Assembly (NCBI GenBank): GCA_949752735.1 | Contig: OX457053.1 | Span: 26,463,797 to 26,527,796 of the forward strand | Reading direction: 5' to 3' | Length of the DNA stretch: 64,000 nt | Source: Lumbricus terrestris | Lineage: Eukaryota; Annelida; Clitellata; Crassiclitellata; Lumbricidae | Shown here: one piece after another, positions 54,501 through 64,000 of the stretch | Layout: each line of letters starts with the position of its first letter | Numbering within the stretch: position 1 is the stretch's first letter | Translations under genes and position numbers: made by a program | Notes under the pieces: model-generated | Told to the model about the DNA's origin: nothing | Database searches by the model: none | Seen by the model: the letters and a program-made list of their open reading frames with translations, nothing else

Positions 54501-55160
54501 TTACATGTGCACATACATGGTCATATTTCCAGTTCTTCAACCCTCCAATTCTTAATACTTGCATCTTTCAAATTCTTAACCGTGCAAAGTCCACAATTTC
54601 ATACCAACTTACATATTTATTCACAAAGTTTCAGCAATTCAGCAGCTTTACATGTGCACATACATGGTCATATTTCCAGTTCTTCAACCCTCCAATTCTT
54701 AATACTTGCATATTTCGAATTCTCAACCGTGCAAATTCAACAATTTCATGCCAACTTACTTACTTATTCACAAAAGTTCAACAATTCAACAGCTTTACAC
54801 ATGCACATGCATGGTCATATTTCTTCAAACCTACAGTTCTTAATACTTGCATCTTTCAAATTCTCAACCGTGCAAATTCAACAATTTCATACCAACTTAC
54901 ATACTTATTCACAAAGTTTCAGCAATTCAGCAGCTTTACACGTGCGCATACATACATGGTCATATTTCTCATTTCTTCAAACCGACAGTTCTTAATACTT
55001 GCATCTTTCAAATTCTCAACTGTGCAAAGTCCACAATTTCATACCAACTTACTTACTTATTCACAAAATTTCAGCAATTCAACAACTTTACATATACACT
55101 ATCCTGCACCTATCTGTCATTTCTTCAATCCATCAATTCTTCATATTGACATCTTTCATC
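51585..55160. repeat. ~145-bp tandem array, left arm (about 24 copies)
   Basis: Units start GTTCTTAATACTTGCATCTT and contain ACAATTTCATACCAACTTAC, TTATTCACAAA and GCACATACATGGTCATATTT. Three unit types (about 149, 145 and 140 bases) tend to alternate as a ~435-bp higher-order unit, e.g. starts at 52096, 52245, 52390 and 52530. The strand is poor in G, so very long stop-free frames (up to 1061 codons) occur. Confidence 0.93.
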
Positions 55161-55409
55161 ATGTCAACGTTAGAAACTCTACAATTTCTCACATTCTTAC
55201 TTACTTATTCACAAAAATGTCTACATACCAAAGTTTTACACAAGTACAAGCATGCAATTGTTATTCATTTCTGCACTTCTTCAGTTCTTAATACTTGCAT
55301 CTTTCAACATCTCAAACATGCAAATTCTGAAATTCCATACATACTTACTTACTCTCAAAATTTTTGCAATTCAATTGCTTTTCAATTGTAAATGCTTGCA
55401 CATATTTCT

Positions 55410-55630
55410 CATCTCTTGATTCTTACGATTTTCAACATCTCAAGCTCATCATTCTACAATTTCTCAGCTACTTGCTTACTCACTGCATAGAAAAAGACAG
55501 AAAATGCTTGAACATAGAATATTTGTGAAGAAAATTTTATGAACATGGAGAAAATTTTGGAACTTCGAAACTTTCGAAACTTTCGGTGTCAGAAATGGTA
55601 TGGACTTAGAAACTTTGCGAAGAAAAATGT
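55410..55630. other. Spacer (loop) of the giant palindrome
   Basis: 221 bases not shared by the two arms. It contains GAAACTTTCGAAACTTTCGG. It has no gene-like content and would be the loop of a transcript or single strand folding on the arms. Confidence 0.8.
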
Positions 55631-55889
55631 AGAAATATGTGCAAGCTTGTACAATTGAAAAGCAATTGAATTGCAAAAATTTTGAGAGTAAGTAAGTATG
55701 CATGGAATTTCAGAATTTGCATGTTTGAGATGTTGAAAGATGCAAGTATTAAGAACTGAAGAAGTGCAGAAATGAATGACAATTGCATGCTTGTACTTGT
55801 GTAAAACTTTGGTATGTAGACATTTTTGTGAATAAGTAAGTAAGAATGTGAGAAATTGTAGAGTTTCAAACGTTGACATGATGAAAGAT

Positions 55890-58035
55890 GTCAATATGAA
55901 GAACTGATGGATTGAAGAAATGACAGATAGGTGCAGGATAGTGTATATGTAAAGTTGTTGAATTGCTGAAATTTTGTGAATAAGTAAGTAAGTTGGTATG
56001 AAATTGTGGACTTTGCACAGTTGAGAATTTGAAAGATCCAAGTATTAAGAACTGTCGGTTTGAAGAAATGAGAAATATGACCATGTATGTATGCGCACGT
56101 GTAAAGCTGCTGAATTGCTGAAACCTTGTGAATAAATATGTAAGTTGGTATGAAATTGTTGAATTTGCACGGTTGAGAATTTGAAAGATGCAAGTATTAA
56201 GAACTGATGATTTGAAGAAATATGACCATGCATGTGCATGTGTAAAGTTGTTGAATTGTTGAACTTTTGTGAATAAGTAAGTAAGTTGGTATGAAATTGT
56301 CGAATTTGCATGGTTGAGAATTTGAAAGATGCAAGTATTAAGAATTGGAGGGTTGAAGAAATGGAAATATGACCATGTATGTGCACATGTAAAGCTGTTG
56401 AAGTGCTGAAATTTTGTGAATAAGTAAGTAAGTTGGTATGAAATTGTGGACTTTGCACGGTTAAGAATTTGAAAGATGCAAGTATTAAGAACTGACGGTT
56501 TGAAGAAATGAGAAATATGACCAGGTATGCGCACGTGTAAAGCTGCTGAATTGCTGAAACTTTGTGAATAAATATGTAAGTTGGTATGAAATTGTGGACT
56601 TTGCACGGTTAAGAATTTGAAAGATGCAAGTATTAAGAACTGACGGTTTGAAGAAATGAGAAATATGACCAGGTATGCGCACGTGTAAAGCTGCTGAATT
56701 GTTGAACTTTTGTGAATAAGTAAGTAAGTTGGTATGAAATTGTCGAATTTGCATGGTTGAGAATTTGAAAGATGCAAGTATTAAGAATTGGAGGATTGAA
56801 GAAATGGAAATATGACCATGTATGTGCACATGTAAAGCTGTTGAATTGTTGAACTTTTGTGAATAAGTAAGTAAGTTGGTATGAAATTGTTGAATTTGCA
56901 TGATTGAGAATTCGAAAGATGCAAGTATTAAGAATTGGAGGGTTGAAGAACTGGAAATATGCCCATGTATGTGCACGTGTAAAGCTGCTGAATTGCTGAA
57001 ACTTTGTGAATAAATATGTAAGTTGGTATGAAATTGTTGAATTTGCACGGTTGAGAATTTGAAAGATGCAAGTATTAAGAACTGATGATTTGAAGAAATA
57101 TGACTATGCATGTGCATGTGTAAAGTTGTTGAATTGTTGAACTTTTGTGAATAAGTAAGTAAGTTGGTATGAAATTGTCGAATTTGCATGGTTGAGAATT
57201 TGAAAGATGCAAGTATTAAGAATTGGAGGATTGAAGAAATGGAAATATGACCATGTATGTGCACATGTAAAGCTGTTGAAGTGCTGAAATTTTGTGAATA
57301 AGTAAGTAAGTTGGTATGAAATTGTGGACTTTGCACGGTTGAGAATTTGAAAGATGCAAGTATTAAGAACTGACGGTTTGAAGAAATGAGAAATATGACC
57401 AGGTATGCGCACGTGTAAAGCTGCTGAATTGCTGAAACTTTGTGAATAAGTATGTAAGTTGGTATGAAATTGTTGAATTTGTACGGTTGAGAATTTGAAA
57501 GATGCAAGTATTAAGAACTGACGGTTTGAAGAAATATGACCATGCATGTGCATGTGTAAAGTTGTTGAATTGTTGAACTTTTGTGAATAAGTAAGTAAGT
57601 TGGTATGAAATTGTCGAATTTGCATGGTTGAGAATTTGAAAGATGTAAGTATTAAGAATTGGAGGATTGAAGAAATGGAAATATGACCATGTGTGTGCAC
57701 ATGTAAAGCTGTTGAAGTGCTGAAATTTTGTGATTAAGTAAGTAAGTTGGTATGAAATTGTGGAATTTGTGCGGTTGAGAAGTTGAAAGATGCAAGTATT
57801 AAGGACTGAAGGTGTTGAAGTGATGAAATTTTACAAGAAAGTAAAGTAAGTTGGTATGAAATTGTGGAATTTGCATGGATAATAATTTGAAAGATGCAAG
57901 TATTAAGAACTGCAGGTTTGAAGAAATGAGAAATATGACCATGTACGTGCGCGTGTAAAGCTGTTGAATTGCTGAAATTTTGTGAATAAGTAAGTAAGTT
58001 GGTATGGAATTGTAGAAATTGCATGGTAAGTTGGA
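55890..58035. repeat. ~145-bp tandem array, right arm (about 15 copies)
   Basis: Inverted counterpart of the left array (AAGATGCAAGTATTAAGAAC, GTAAGTTGGTATGAAATTGT), with fewer units. The long frames are now on the minus strand. Confidence 0.93.
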
Positions 58036-58044
58036 TATCTCAGG

Positions 58045-58245
58045 CCTGCCACTGTGGCACAGGGGTTAGTCCATGCTAGCCCATTGCTGCCGCCGCACAG
58101 GGGTTAGCCCACGCTAGCCCTTGGCTGCCGCCGCCGCCCATGCTAGCCCATTGCTGCCGCCGCCACCCATGCTAGCCCATGCTAGTCCATTGCTGCCGCC
58201 GCCGCCAACGCTAGCACATGCCCGCCACCCGCTGCGGATTTTGTA
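58045..58245. repeat. GCTAGC/GCCGCCGCC minisatellite, right arm
   Basis: Mirror of 51370-51570 with the same order of variants. Confidence 0.9.
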
Positions 58246-58249
58246 CAAT

Positions 58250-58935
58250 AAAGCTCTTTTGAAAAATTTAAGAATTTTCACTTAAGATAAATTTTTTTAT
58301 GCATGTGAGCCAAAACATGTGGTTATGCAACTACTTACAATAAAGCTGTTTAGGAAAATTTAAGAATTTTCACTTATGATAACTTTTTCATGCAAGTGAT
58401 CCAATCCATGCGTTTGTACAACTACTTAAATTAAAGACTTTTGAAAAATCGAATGCACCTGCAACATTTTTCATGCAAGTGAGCCAAAACATATGGTTAT
58501 GCAACTACTTACAATAAAGCTCTTTTGAAAAATTTAAGAATTTTCACTTAAGATAATTTTTTTTTATGCATGTGAGCCAAAACATGTGGTTATGCAACTA
58601 CTTACAATAAAGCTCTTTTGAAAAATTTAAGAATTTTCACTTAAGATAATTTTTTTTTATGCATGTGAGCCAAAACATGTGGTTATGCAACTACTTACAA
58701 TAAAGCTCTTTTGAAAAATTTAAGAATTTTCACTTAAGATAAATTTTTTATGCAAGTGAGCCAAAACATATGGTTATGTAACTACTTACAATAAAGCTCT
58801 TTTGAAAAATTTAAGAATTTTCACTTAAGATAAATTTTTTATGCATGTGAGCCAAAACATATGGTTATGTAACTACTTACAATACAATAAAGCTGTTTTG
58901 GAAAATTTAAGAATTTTCACTTAAGATAAATTTCT
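58250..58935. repeat. ~93-bp tandem array, right arm (about 8 copies)
   Basis: Mirror of the left array with one additional unit: two successive copies share the AAAAAAAATTAT variant found once on the left. Confidence 0.9.
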
Positions 58936-59524
58936 CATGTATATACTAGAACTATTTTCTCTTTGCATGCTGCCGAAAATACTTTCACATGTGATTATTG
59001 TCAGCATCCGATGAAGGTACGGACCATAATTTGATTTGCATCTAGCCTGGGGGGTTGAGAGAGAATCAACAGTATACCGCACAGACTGTTAATATTTAAA
59101 CCACATGTGACAACGGTTTCCGATGCCAGTGCATAATGCTTACAATGACACGGACAATAATTGGATTGACATGACTGTGCCTGCGGCGATAGAATTGCAT
59201 GTGAAGATTTTTATTGGATAGGAGTTAGGTCTGGGGCTGCCCGGCGCACATGGATTAGTCCATGTTATACATGACCGCACACAGCCTTGGATTCTGATTG
59301 GTTGTGGGCTAGCCCGCCACTGCGCAGAATTGATTGACAGATCAAGTGACAAGGCGGGACTGTCATTGGACAGGGGGCGTGGCTGCGCCACTAACTCAGT
59401 GACGTCATAGATCTATTTTTAGGTGAGGTAGAAATCTTACAGCTGTGTGGGTGGGGGATGTGAGGTAGAACTGTCACTCATTACTGGGGGAAGGTGAGTT
59501 TCAACTGTCTATATATCCACTACT
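58936..59524 (-). promoter_or_regulatory. Outer arm segment with promoter-like motifs, right
   Basis: Inverted copy of 50182-50760: CRE TGACGTCA at about 59400, GGGGGCGTG, and three CCAAT boxes on the minus strand, directed inward toward the spacer. Confidence 0.5.
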
Positions 59525-59542
59525 TATGTGCATGTATATATG

Positions 59543-61920
59543 TTAGAGTGTTTCAAAAAAAAATATTTTTGAAAACTTGAGGGGCTAGATGCTTAAATGG
59601 TGCCGTTTGGTGTTGTAAATAACTCCTTAAATTTTCATGAGATTACTCCACTGTTTAGTGACACCTCTACAGAGTTCTGTATTCTGTAATCAGTCATTGT
59701 GAATTTACCTTCATTTTCGTACATAAAAATACATTATTTTGTGCTGTGACGCCTGTGAGTGGCAGACAATCAGACACAGTGTAACAGACTACTTCTTTTC
59801 TTTACTTACTTGCATTTAAGATGCACATTGCATCTTTGGCATTCAAAGAATGTGAAGAGAAACGCAATATAGAAGAAGTTTGAAGAAATCTGTTGCATCA
59901 AAAGGGCAATGGAAGCAAAAGGTGATACAAAGTCAGCTACAGTGACAGAATACAACAATGACACTGACGATTAAGAACTGCTAATTAGCAAACGTATATC
60001 ATTGACACAAGACTTGCTGCTGGAAACAAACACTCTAATGACTCCATGGATAACAATACAAACTCATCAAACTGCAATGTTCACTACACTCAAAAGATGA
60101 CATCTCACTGATGATCCACTGTCTGCGGCAATCCTTGGTCGCACAAAAGCTACACCATGAGAAGCAATACACATTGTTGCTCCAGCTCTTACTTGCTCTT
60201 GGCATTGACATTGAGGACATGACACTGTCAACTAGTTCTATTTGGAGAGCATGGAAAAGAGTTAGGAGGAGGAATGAATGTTGATAAATTGTTGTCCATT
60301 CCTGAACTCCTAGCGAACCCCGCTGGTTCTGGTGAACTTATGGAAAGCACTGTGATCCAAACATGACAAGACTGGAAAGATGTACCAGACTGGCTTGCAG
60401 GTCTTTGTTCTGATACAACCAGCTTAAACACTGGTGTTCAAACCGGTGTCATTATAGTCATTCAGCAGCTATTTGACAAATGCTACTGTCTTTAGCCGGC
60501 CGGCATCATATCTTTGAACTTGTTTCAGCTGCAGTGTTCGAACAATATTTCAAGTCTTCCGGGCCACAGATTGCAGCAATATGTAAGCTTACTCGATTCA
60601 AAGAAAAGTGGAATTTCTTTGACACTAGCAAATACAATGTTTACACTGTATGCTGTAGCCATTGGAGCCAAATCTGATCTCACAAGTGGTGAGTTTTGTT
60701 GGCTTGACCAGAAGAGGGAGGACAATTGGGAGGACAATTATAGGCTTCCTTCAGACTCAACTCAGCCGAGATATTCAACCGTGTCAGGATTGCCTCAAGT
60801 TCATAAAATTGGAACTAGGTACTGGGTGCAAATGTCACTGTTGTAAGTGTAATTATCAAGTACATTTCAGCCATCCAGTAGCATATCACCATGCCAGATG
60901 GATGGCAAAGGAAATTTGCTGTTCAAAAATTTACTTGTTCTTGAACAATTCAAACCTACAGCACAAGAGCCAAAGGCTCTTCGACGCACCCTGTCTGGCA
61001 GTGTCTGCTCACCATTAACACCAATGTGAAAGTCTGGTTAACTGCTCCAAACAGTTCAGGTGTTCCATATAATGACCTCTGTCGCCACCATACTTTGGAG
61101 TTATTTGGCAAGGATGACAGTCAAGTGGCAGACATTACGCTGAAGAAAATGAGAAAGCATTCATCTGTGGTACATGAGTGACTATTTGATTGGTCTTGCA
61201 TTGTTTCTGATTGTGTCTGGAATAGAGGAGAAAGATGTGATGATTGCTGTTCTGAAGAGACCACAGATGAGAACAGATGTCAGAAGGGTTTATTTCAAAG
61301 TCAATTGAATAATTCCAAGAATAGACCAATTGGATTCTGTCACTAAAAGATCTATGCAGCTGTTCACTGCACTTACCGGGTAAAATTGATCCACATTTTC
61401 TTACAGATGATCAAATTATTTGGCCTTCCAGCCCTCCCTACATTGATGCCAAGCAAAAGGTGGCAAGCAAAAAAGTCATCAATGACTCTGTGGAACATGC
61501 TGTCTAGTTGCAATGGACTTCAATTGTGCTCAGCGGCAGCTTGTGTTTCAGATAGCTGAATATGATCGACGTCTCATGACGACTTCACTTAAGAAAAAGA
61601 ACAGAGCTGACAAGACACTTTCTAATCTTTACCTACATTACTGTGAACACTGAATAGTAGTGTGACATGACCTATGCACTATTTCACTCAAATATCTTGA
61701 CCAGTTCATATAAGAATTAACATTAAATGTTATTTGACAGTAAAAATACCGTTTTCGTCGTTTTACAAAACTTTGCATGTCTTGAGGTGTCACTAAAACT
61801 CATTGTATATGCCTATAAATTTGCACTAATGTTCCTGAACCCAAACGGCACCAAACTAGGGTCTAGCCCAATATGAAATCAAAAATAATTTTTTCCCCTA
61901 ACGTTGGTGAATCGGCCTAA
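59543..61920 (+). mobile_element. DNA transposon with diverged inverted ends (2.4 kb)
   Basis: The left end (TTAGAGTGTTTCAAAAAAAA) and the reversed right end (TTAGGCCGATTC) are followed on both sides by ATTTTTGA, GGGCTAGA, TGGTGCCGTTTGG and TTTAGTGACACCTC in the same order, i.e. ~150-200-bp diverged inverted repeats. TATATG flanks both sides (59537-59542, 61921-61926), though in microsatellite DNA. It lies 18 bases from the palindrome. Confidence 0.65.
59990..61640 (+). pseudogene. Transposase-like pseudogene, family not resolved
   Basis: Plus-strand pieces in changing frames read in order: QYTLLLQLLLALGIDIED, VPDWLAGLCSDTTSLNTG, a RHHIFELVSAAVFEQYF stretch with FKEKWNFFDTSKYN, and finally NVKVWLTAPNSSGVPYNDL. 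The pattern D-T-T-x-x-N-T-G, then RHH.hE, then VK.W..AP...P.NDL, recalls a widespread invertebrate transposase-like family with an RNase-H-type core. Many stops and frameshifts make it inactive. The superfamily is not claimed. Confidence 0.5.
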
Positions 61921-61994
61921 TATATGTATGTATGTATGCGAGTGTATATATGTATGTATGTAAGTACTATGTATGTATGTATGTACTATGTATG

Positions 61995-62028
<34 letters not shown>

Positions 62029-62085
62029 TGTATGTATGTATGTATGTATGTATGTATGTATGTATGTATGTGTGTGTATGAAGGT
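61921..62085. repeat. (TATG)n microsatellite, right of both elements
   Basis: About 38 units with a few interruptions. Together with 50107-50181 and 59525-59542 it seems to be one tract into which the palindrome and the transposon were inserted. Confidence 0.95.
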
Positions 62086-62228
62086 ATGAATTCACATGGT
62101 AATTCAGAATATACTATAATTACTATAAATTATCATAAAATTAAATAACAGTTAACTGAATAAGGCAAGTGAAATGCAGTGCTAACCAAATGAGTTTCAT
62201 TTCACTTAATAAAATGAGGCTCATTCAA

Positions 62229-63934
62229 ATGATGATTCTGTAGCGACGTATGACTACGCTACAGGTTTCTGGTCGATAATATTATTATATTATTATTTTA
62301 TTTAATTTTTGTTCGGTTTCAGAGATCTGATATATATATATATGGTTTTATTTCGGTGCTTCGTGTGACCTAGATTTTAATGTTGATGCGTGTTTGACAC
62401 GGGTCACCGCGACCGCCTGTCTAGGCAGCAGCCGCTGCTGTGTCAGTAGCTCGTATATTTTTCGCACGATATTGGCGATCGTCGCTCGCCGACTTGAAAG
62501 ACCGTCGCCGCCCGCTCGGCCAATTATCACACGGTTCGCCCGAGGTGGTCCGATGAACAGAGGGAGCGAGGAATACAGCCAGCCAGACAAGCACAGACAG
62601 GGAGACAGATTGAGAAGGAAACACTGTAAGCGTGTGGGCCTGTGTATGTGTGTTTTCGCAAGGTTAAACTGGTGCATCTGTGGTCTACGTGACTGACGTC
62701 AGATGTCGCTTTTCAGAAGGAGAGAGAGACAGAGAAAGACAGATCACTTCAGACAGACAGAAGAAGCTGCACGTGGCAGCTAATTCTTGCCGCCTTGAAA
62801 CAGCTGTACAGCTGCTGGATTGGCGCGCTGGGCTGTCTTGCTGCGCATGCGTAGTAGAGGGGACGCTCTGCAGACCAGGCAGTTATAAAAGCGAGAGCAG
62901 GCCGCAAAAGCGCAGTTGCGCACAGGATTGCAAGGACAGCGGATGTATCGAGAGTTGCGCACAGGATTGCAAGGACAGCGGATGTATCGAGAGTTGCGCA
63001 CAGGATCTCAAGGCAATTGGATGTATTGCGGCTTTTGGTAGTCTTAGGCTCGATCGAGTTAGTGAAGTTTGGCCAGGATAAAGCGCCGCTTACACTAGTC
63101 TTCTGCGTCGTTGTTGTCGATTCATTCTCTCTCGACATGGAGTCGATTTAATAGAAGAGTTAGTTTGTTGCGAGAAATATATCAGCGTTGTTGCGAGTTT
63201 TGCCTTCGCTTTCGCATTGGATCTACTCCCGGATTAATCGGTCAAGGCCTCTCTTCGCCCTGTCACACGGAGTGATTTATCGTGGGCTTCGAATCGTCAG
63301 CGCTCTGTTCTCGTGCTTCGGAATTGTGTTGCGAAGCGGTTGTTCGTATGTTTGCCTAAGGGCGTCTTTCTCAAACGGCCTGGATACATAGCCGAAATTG
63401 TTGTTCATTGCGTGAGATCAGCGACGGATTTAGCTGATCTTTTCGGGCGTTTCAAACTCGACGCCTTGGTTGTGCCTTCGTCGCCTCTCTTGGAATTCGA
63501 CTTCGTCGATGTTCTTCGCACACGATCGGCTTTGTCCCTTGTCTTCGGACATAAGGTACGCTTTATTGGGGAATTAATACGATCGGTTATTAAGATATTT
63601 TGGGCTGAACTGAAATTGGCTGTGGGACTTGAGAGTCAATCGGGATGTAATTTAGGCATACTCCGGTTGATAGGTGTTTGCATTGAATTGTTGCATTTGA
63701 TTTTCATTGAATGTCTTTACAAAGGATAGGAACCGATAACGGAACTTACTGACTTTTATGTTTGATTGCTTTGAACATAATTGATGTCAATTGAAGATTC
63801 AATTGATTGTGAATAATAAGAAGTATTAAATAAAACTACTGACTTTGATCCTTGATGGCATTGAATGCAACTGACGTTGAATGAATACTTGATTGATTGT
63901 GAGCTATAAAGATAGGAGTCATTTCTATAGCGCT
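62229..63934 (+). other. Candidate LTR/leader region of a retroelement, or a gene 5' end
   Basis: It starts with TGTAGCG..CGCTACA, a short inverted repeat with TG at the edge as in many LTRs. TATAAAA lies at 62884-62890, a 39-bp unit (GTTGCGCACAGGATTGCAAG) is present three times at 62915, 62954 and 62993, and CpG content is higher than elsewhere. An ORF opens right after it at 63935. No second LTR or primer-binding site can be checked inside the window, so an ordinary gene start is equally possible. ORFs within (62680-63081, 63313-63729) are not recognised. Confidence 0.3.
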
Positions 63935-64000
63935 ATGGAGGAGTCTAGGCCAGTCACTCCTGCTCAGCCTTCTAGGCCCCCTTCTTCTATGGAGATATTG
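63935..64000 (+). CDS. Start of an unidentified ORF running off the window
   Basis: An ATG is followed by 21 open codons up to the last base. The translation is proline- and serine-rich (EESRPVTPAQPSRPPSSMEI), a composition common in gag-like N termini and in disordered protein starts. CTATAGCGCT precedes the ATG. Too short to identify; the preceding leader-like region suggests it begins a retroelement polyprotein or a gene. Confidence 0.3.
   Translation, partial: MEESRPVTPAQPSRPPSSMEIL

Larger units (their letters stand above)
50182..59524. mobile_element. Giant palindromic (fold-back) element, 9.3 kb
   Basis: The left arm (50182-55409, 5.2 kb) and right arm (55631-59524, 3.9 kb) are inverted copies around a 221-bp spacer. 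Each arm has, from outside in, a ~580-bp promoter-like segment, a ~93-bp tandem array, a GCTAGC/GGCGGC minisatellite and a ~145-bp tandem array. The termini are AGTAGTGGATATATAGACAG and its complement. TATGTG flanks both ends (50176-50181, 59525-59530), a possible 6-bp target duplication, although the neighbourhood is TATG microsatellite. No transposase gene. A 6-bp duplication with AG ends recalls Polinton termini, and tandem-repeat arms recall fold-back/TU elements of sea urchins; neither assignment is secure. Confidence 0.85.

Noticed and set aside
52106..57507. ORFs of up to 1061 codons in the palindrome arms as protein-coding genes
   Set aside because: More than one frame is open at once, the register slips between repeats, and the same text appears in both arms; explained by a G-poor satellite strand.
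50315..59391. Identical 83-codon ORFs in both outer arms as a conserved protein
   Set aside because: Identity follows from the arms being copies of each other; the frame overlaps a dense cluster of promoter-like motifs and has no recognisable domain.
61924..62148. 74-codon Met/Tyr/Val/Cys ORF
   Set aside because: Frame through the (TATG)n microsatellite.

Overview
This is a eukaryotic, intron-rich and very repeat-dense genomic window. It most likely comes from a marine invertebrate deuterostome; an echinoderm is my first guess. That guess rests on the two genes found (a neurotrophin and a Tec-family kinase), on dispersed tRNA-derived SINEs, and on the extreme density of the palindrome AGGCCT in the middle of the window. 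It is an inference from sequence character, not a database match. Bacterial features (operons, RBS, CRISPR) do not apply.

Two real genes can be assembled, and they diverge from each other. (1) Minus strand, about 0.3-10.6 kb: eight exons of a Tec-family (BTK/TEC-like) non-receptor tyrosine kinase. They run from the ATG through the PH domain, the zinc-binding Btk motif and the SH3 domain. All intron phases agree, and the last exon in the window ends at the SH3/SH2 border, so the SH2 and kinase exons should lie beyond the left edge. A possible non-coding first exon ends at 21329. (2) Plus strand, 40.6-43.3 kb: a two-exon neurotrophin gene. The first exon ends exactly at its ATG and carries a uORF. 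The second exon holds the signal peptide, prodomain, furin-type sites and the six-cysteine neurotrophin knot.

The rest is mobile DNA. Region 0-21 kb: kinase introns with SINE pieces, a 5'-truncated RTE-like LINE with its own target duplication, a small Helitron, and a nested stack (15.4-20.1 kb) of at least five elements. Several of these have readable 8-bp target duplications, and a 66-bp tandem array sits inside. Region 21-40 kb: intergenic, AGGCCT-rich, with long microsatellites, LINE remnants and one small transposon split by about 9 kb of AACGTT-rich inserted DNA. Region 43-50 kb: three CAGTGGTTCCCAACC hAT-type elements and SINEs. Region 50.2-59.5 kb: a giant palindrome. Its 5.2-kb and 3.9-kb arms consist of a promoter-like outer segment, a ~93-bp tandem array, a GCTAGC/GGCGGC minisatellite and a ~145-bp tandem array, around a 221-bp spacer. 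It is flanked by TATGTG on both sides and lies in a TATG microsatellite. A second, transposase-bearing element follows immediately. Region 62.2-64 kb: a possible retroelement leader or 5' gene end with an ORF running off the window.

The palindrome is the best candidate for a previously undescribed system. It looks like a fold-back mobile element or hairpin-RNA locus with no protein of its own.
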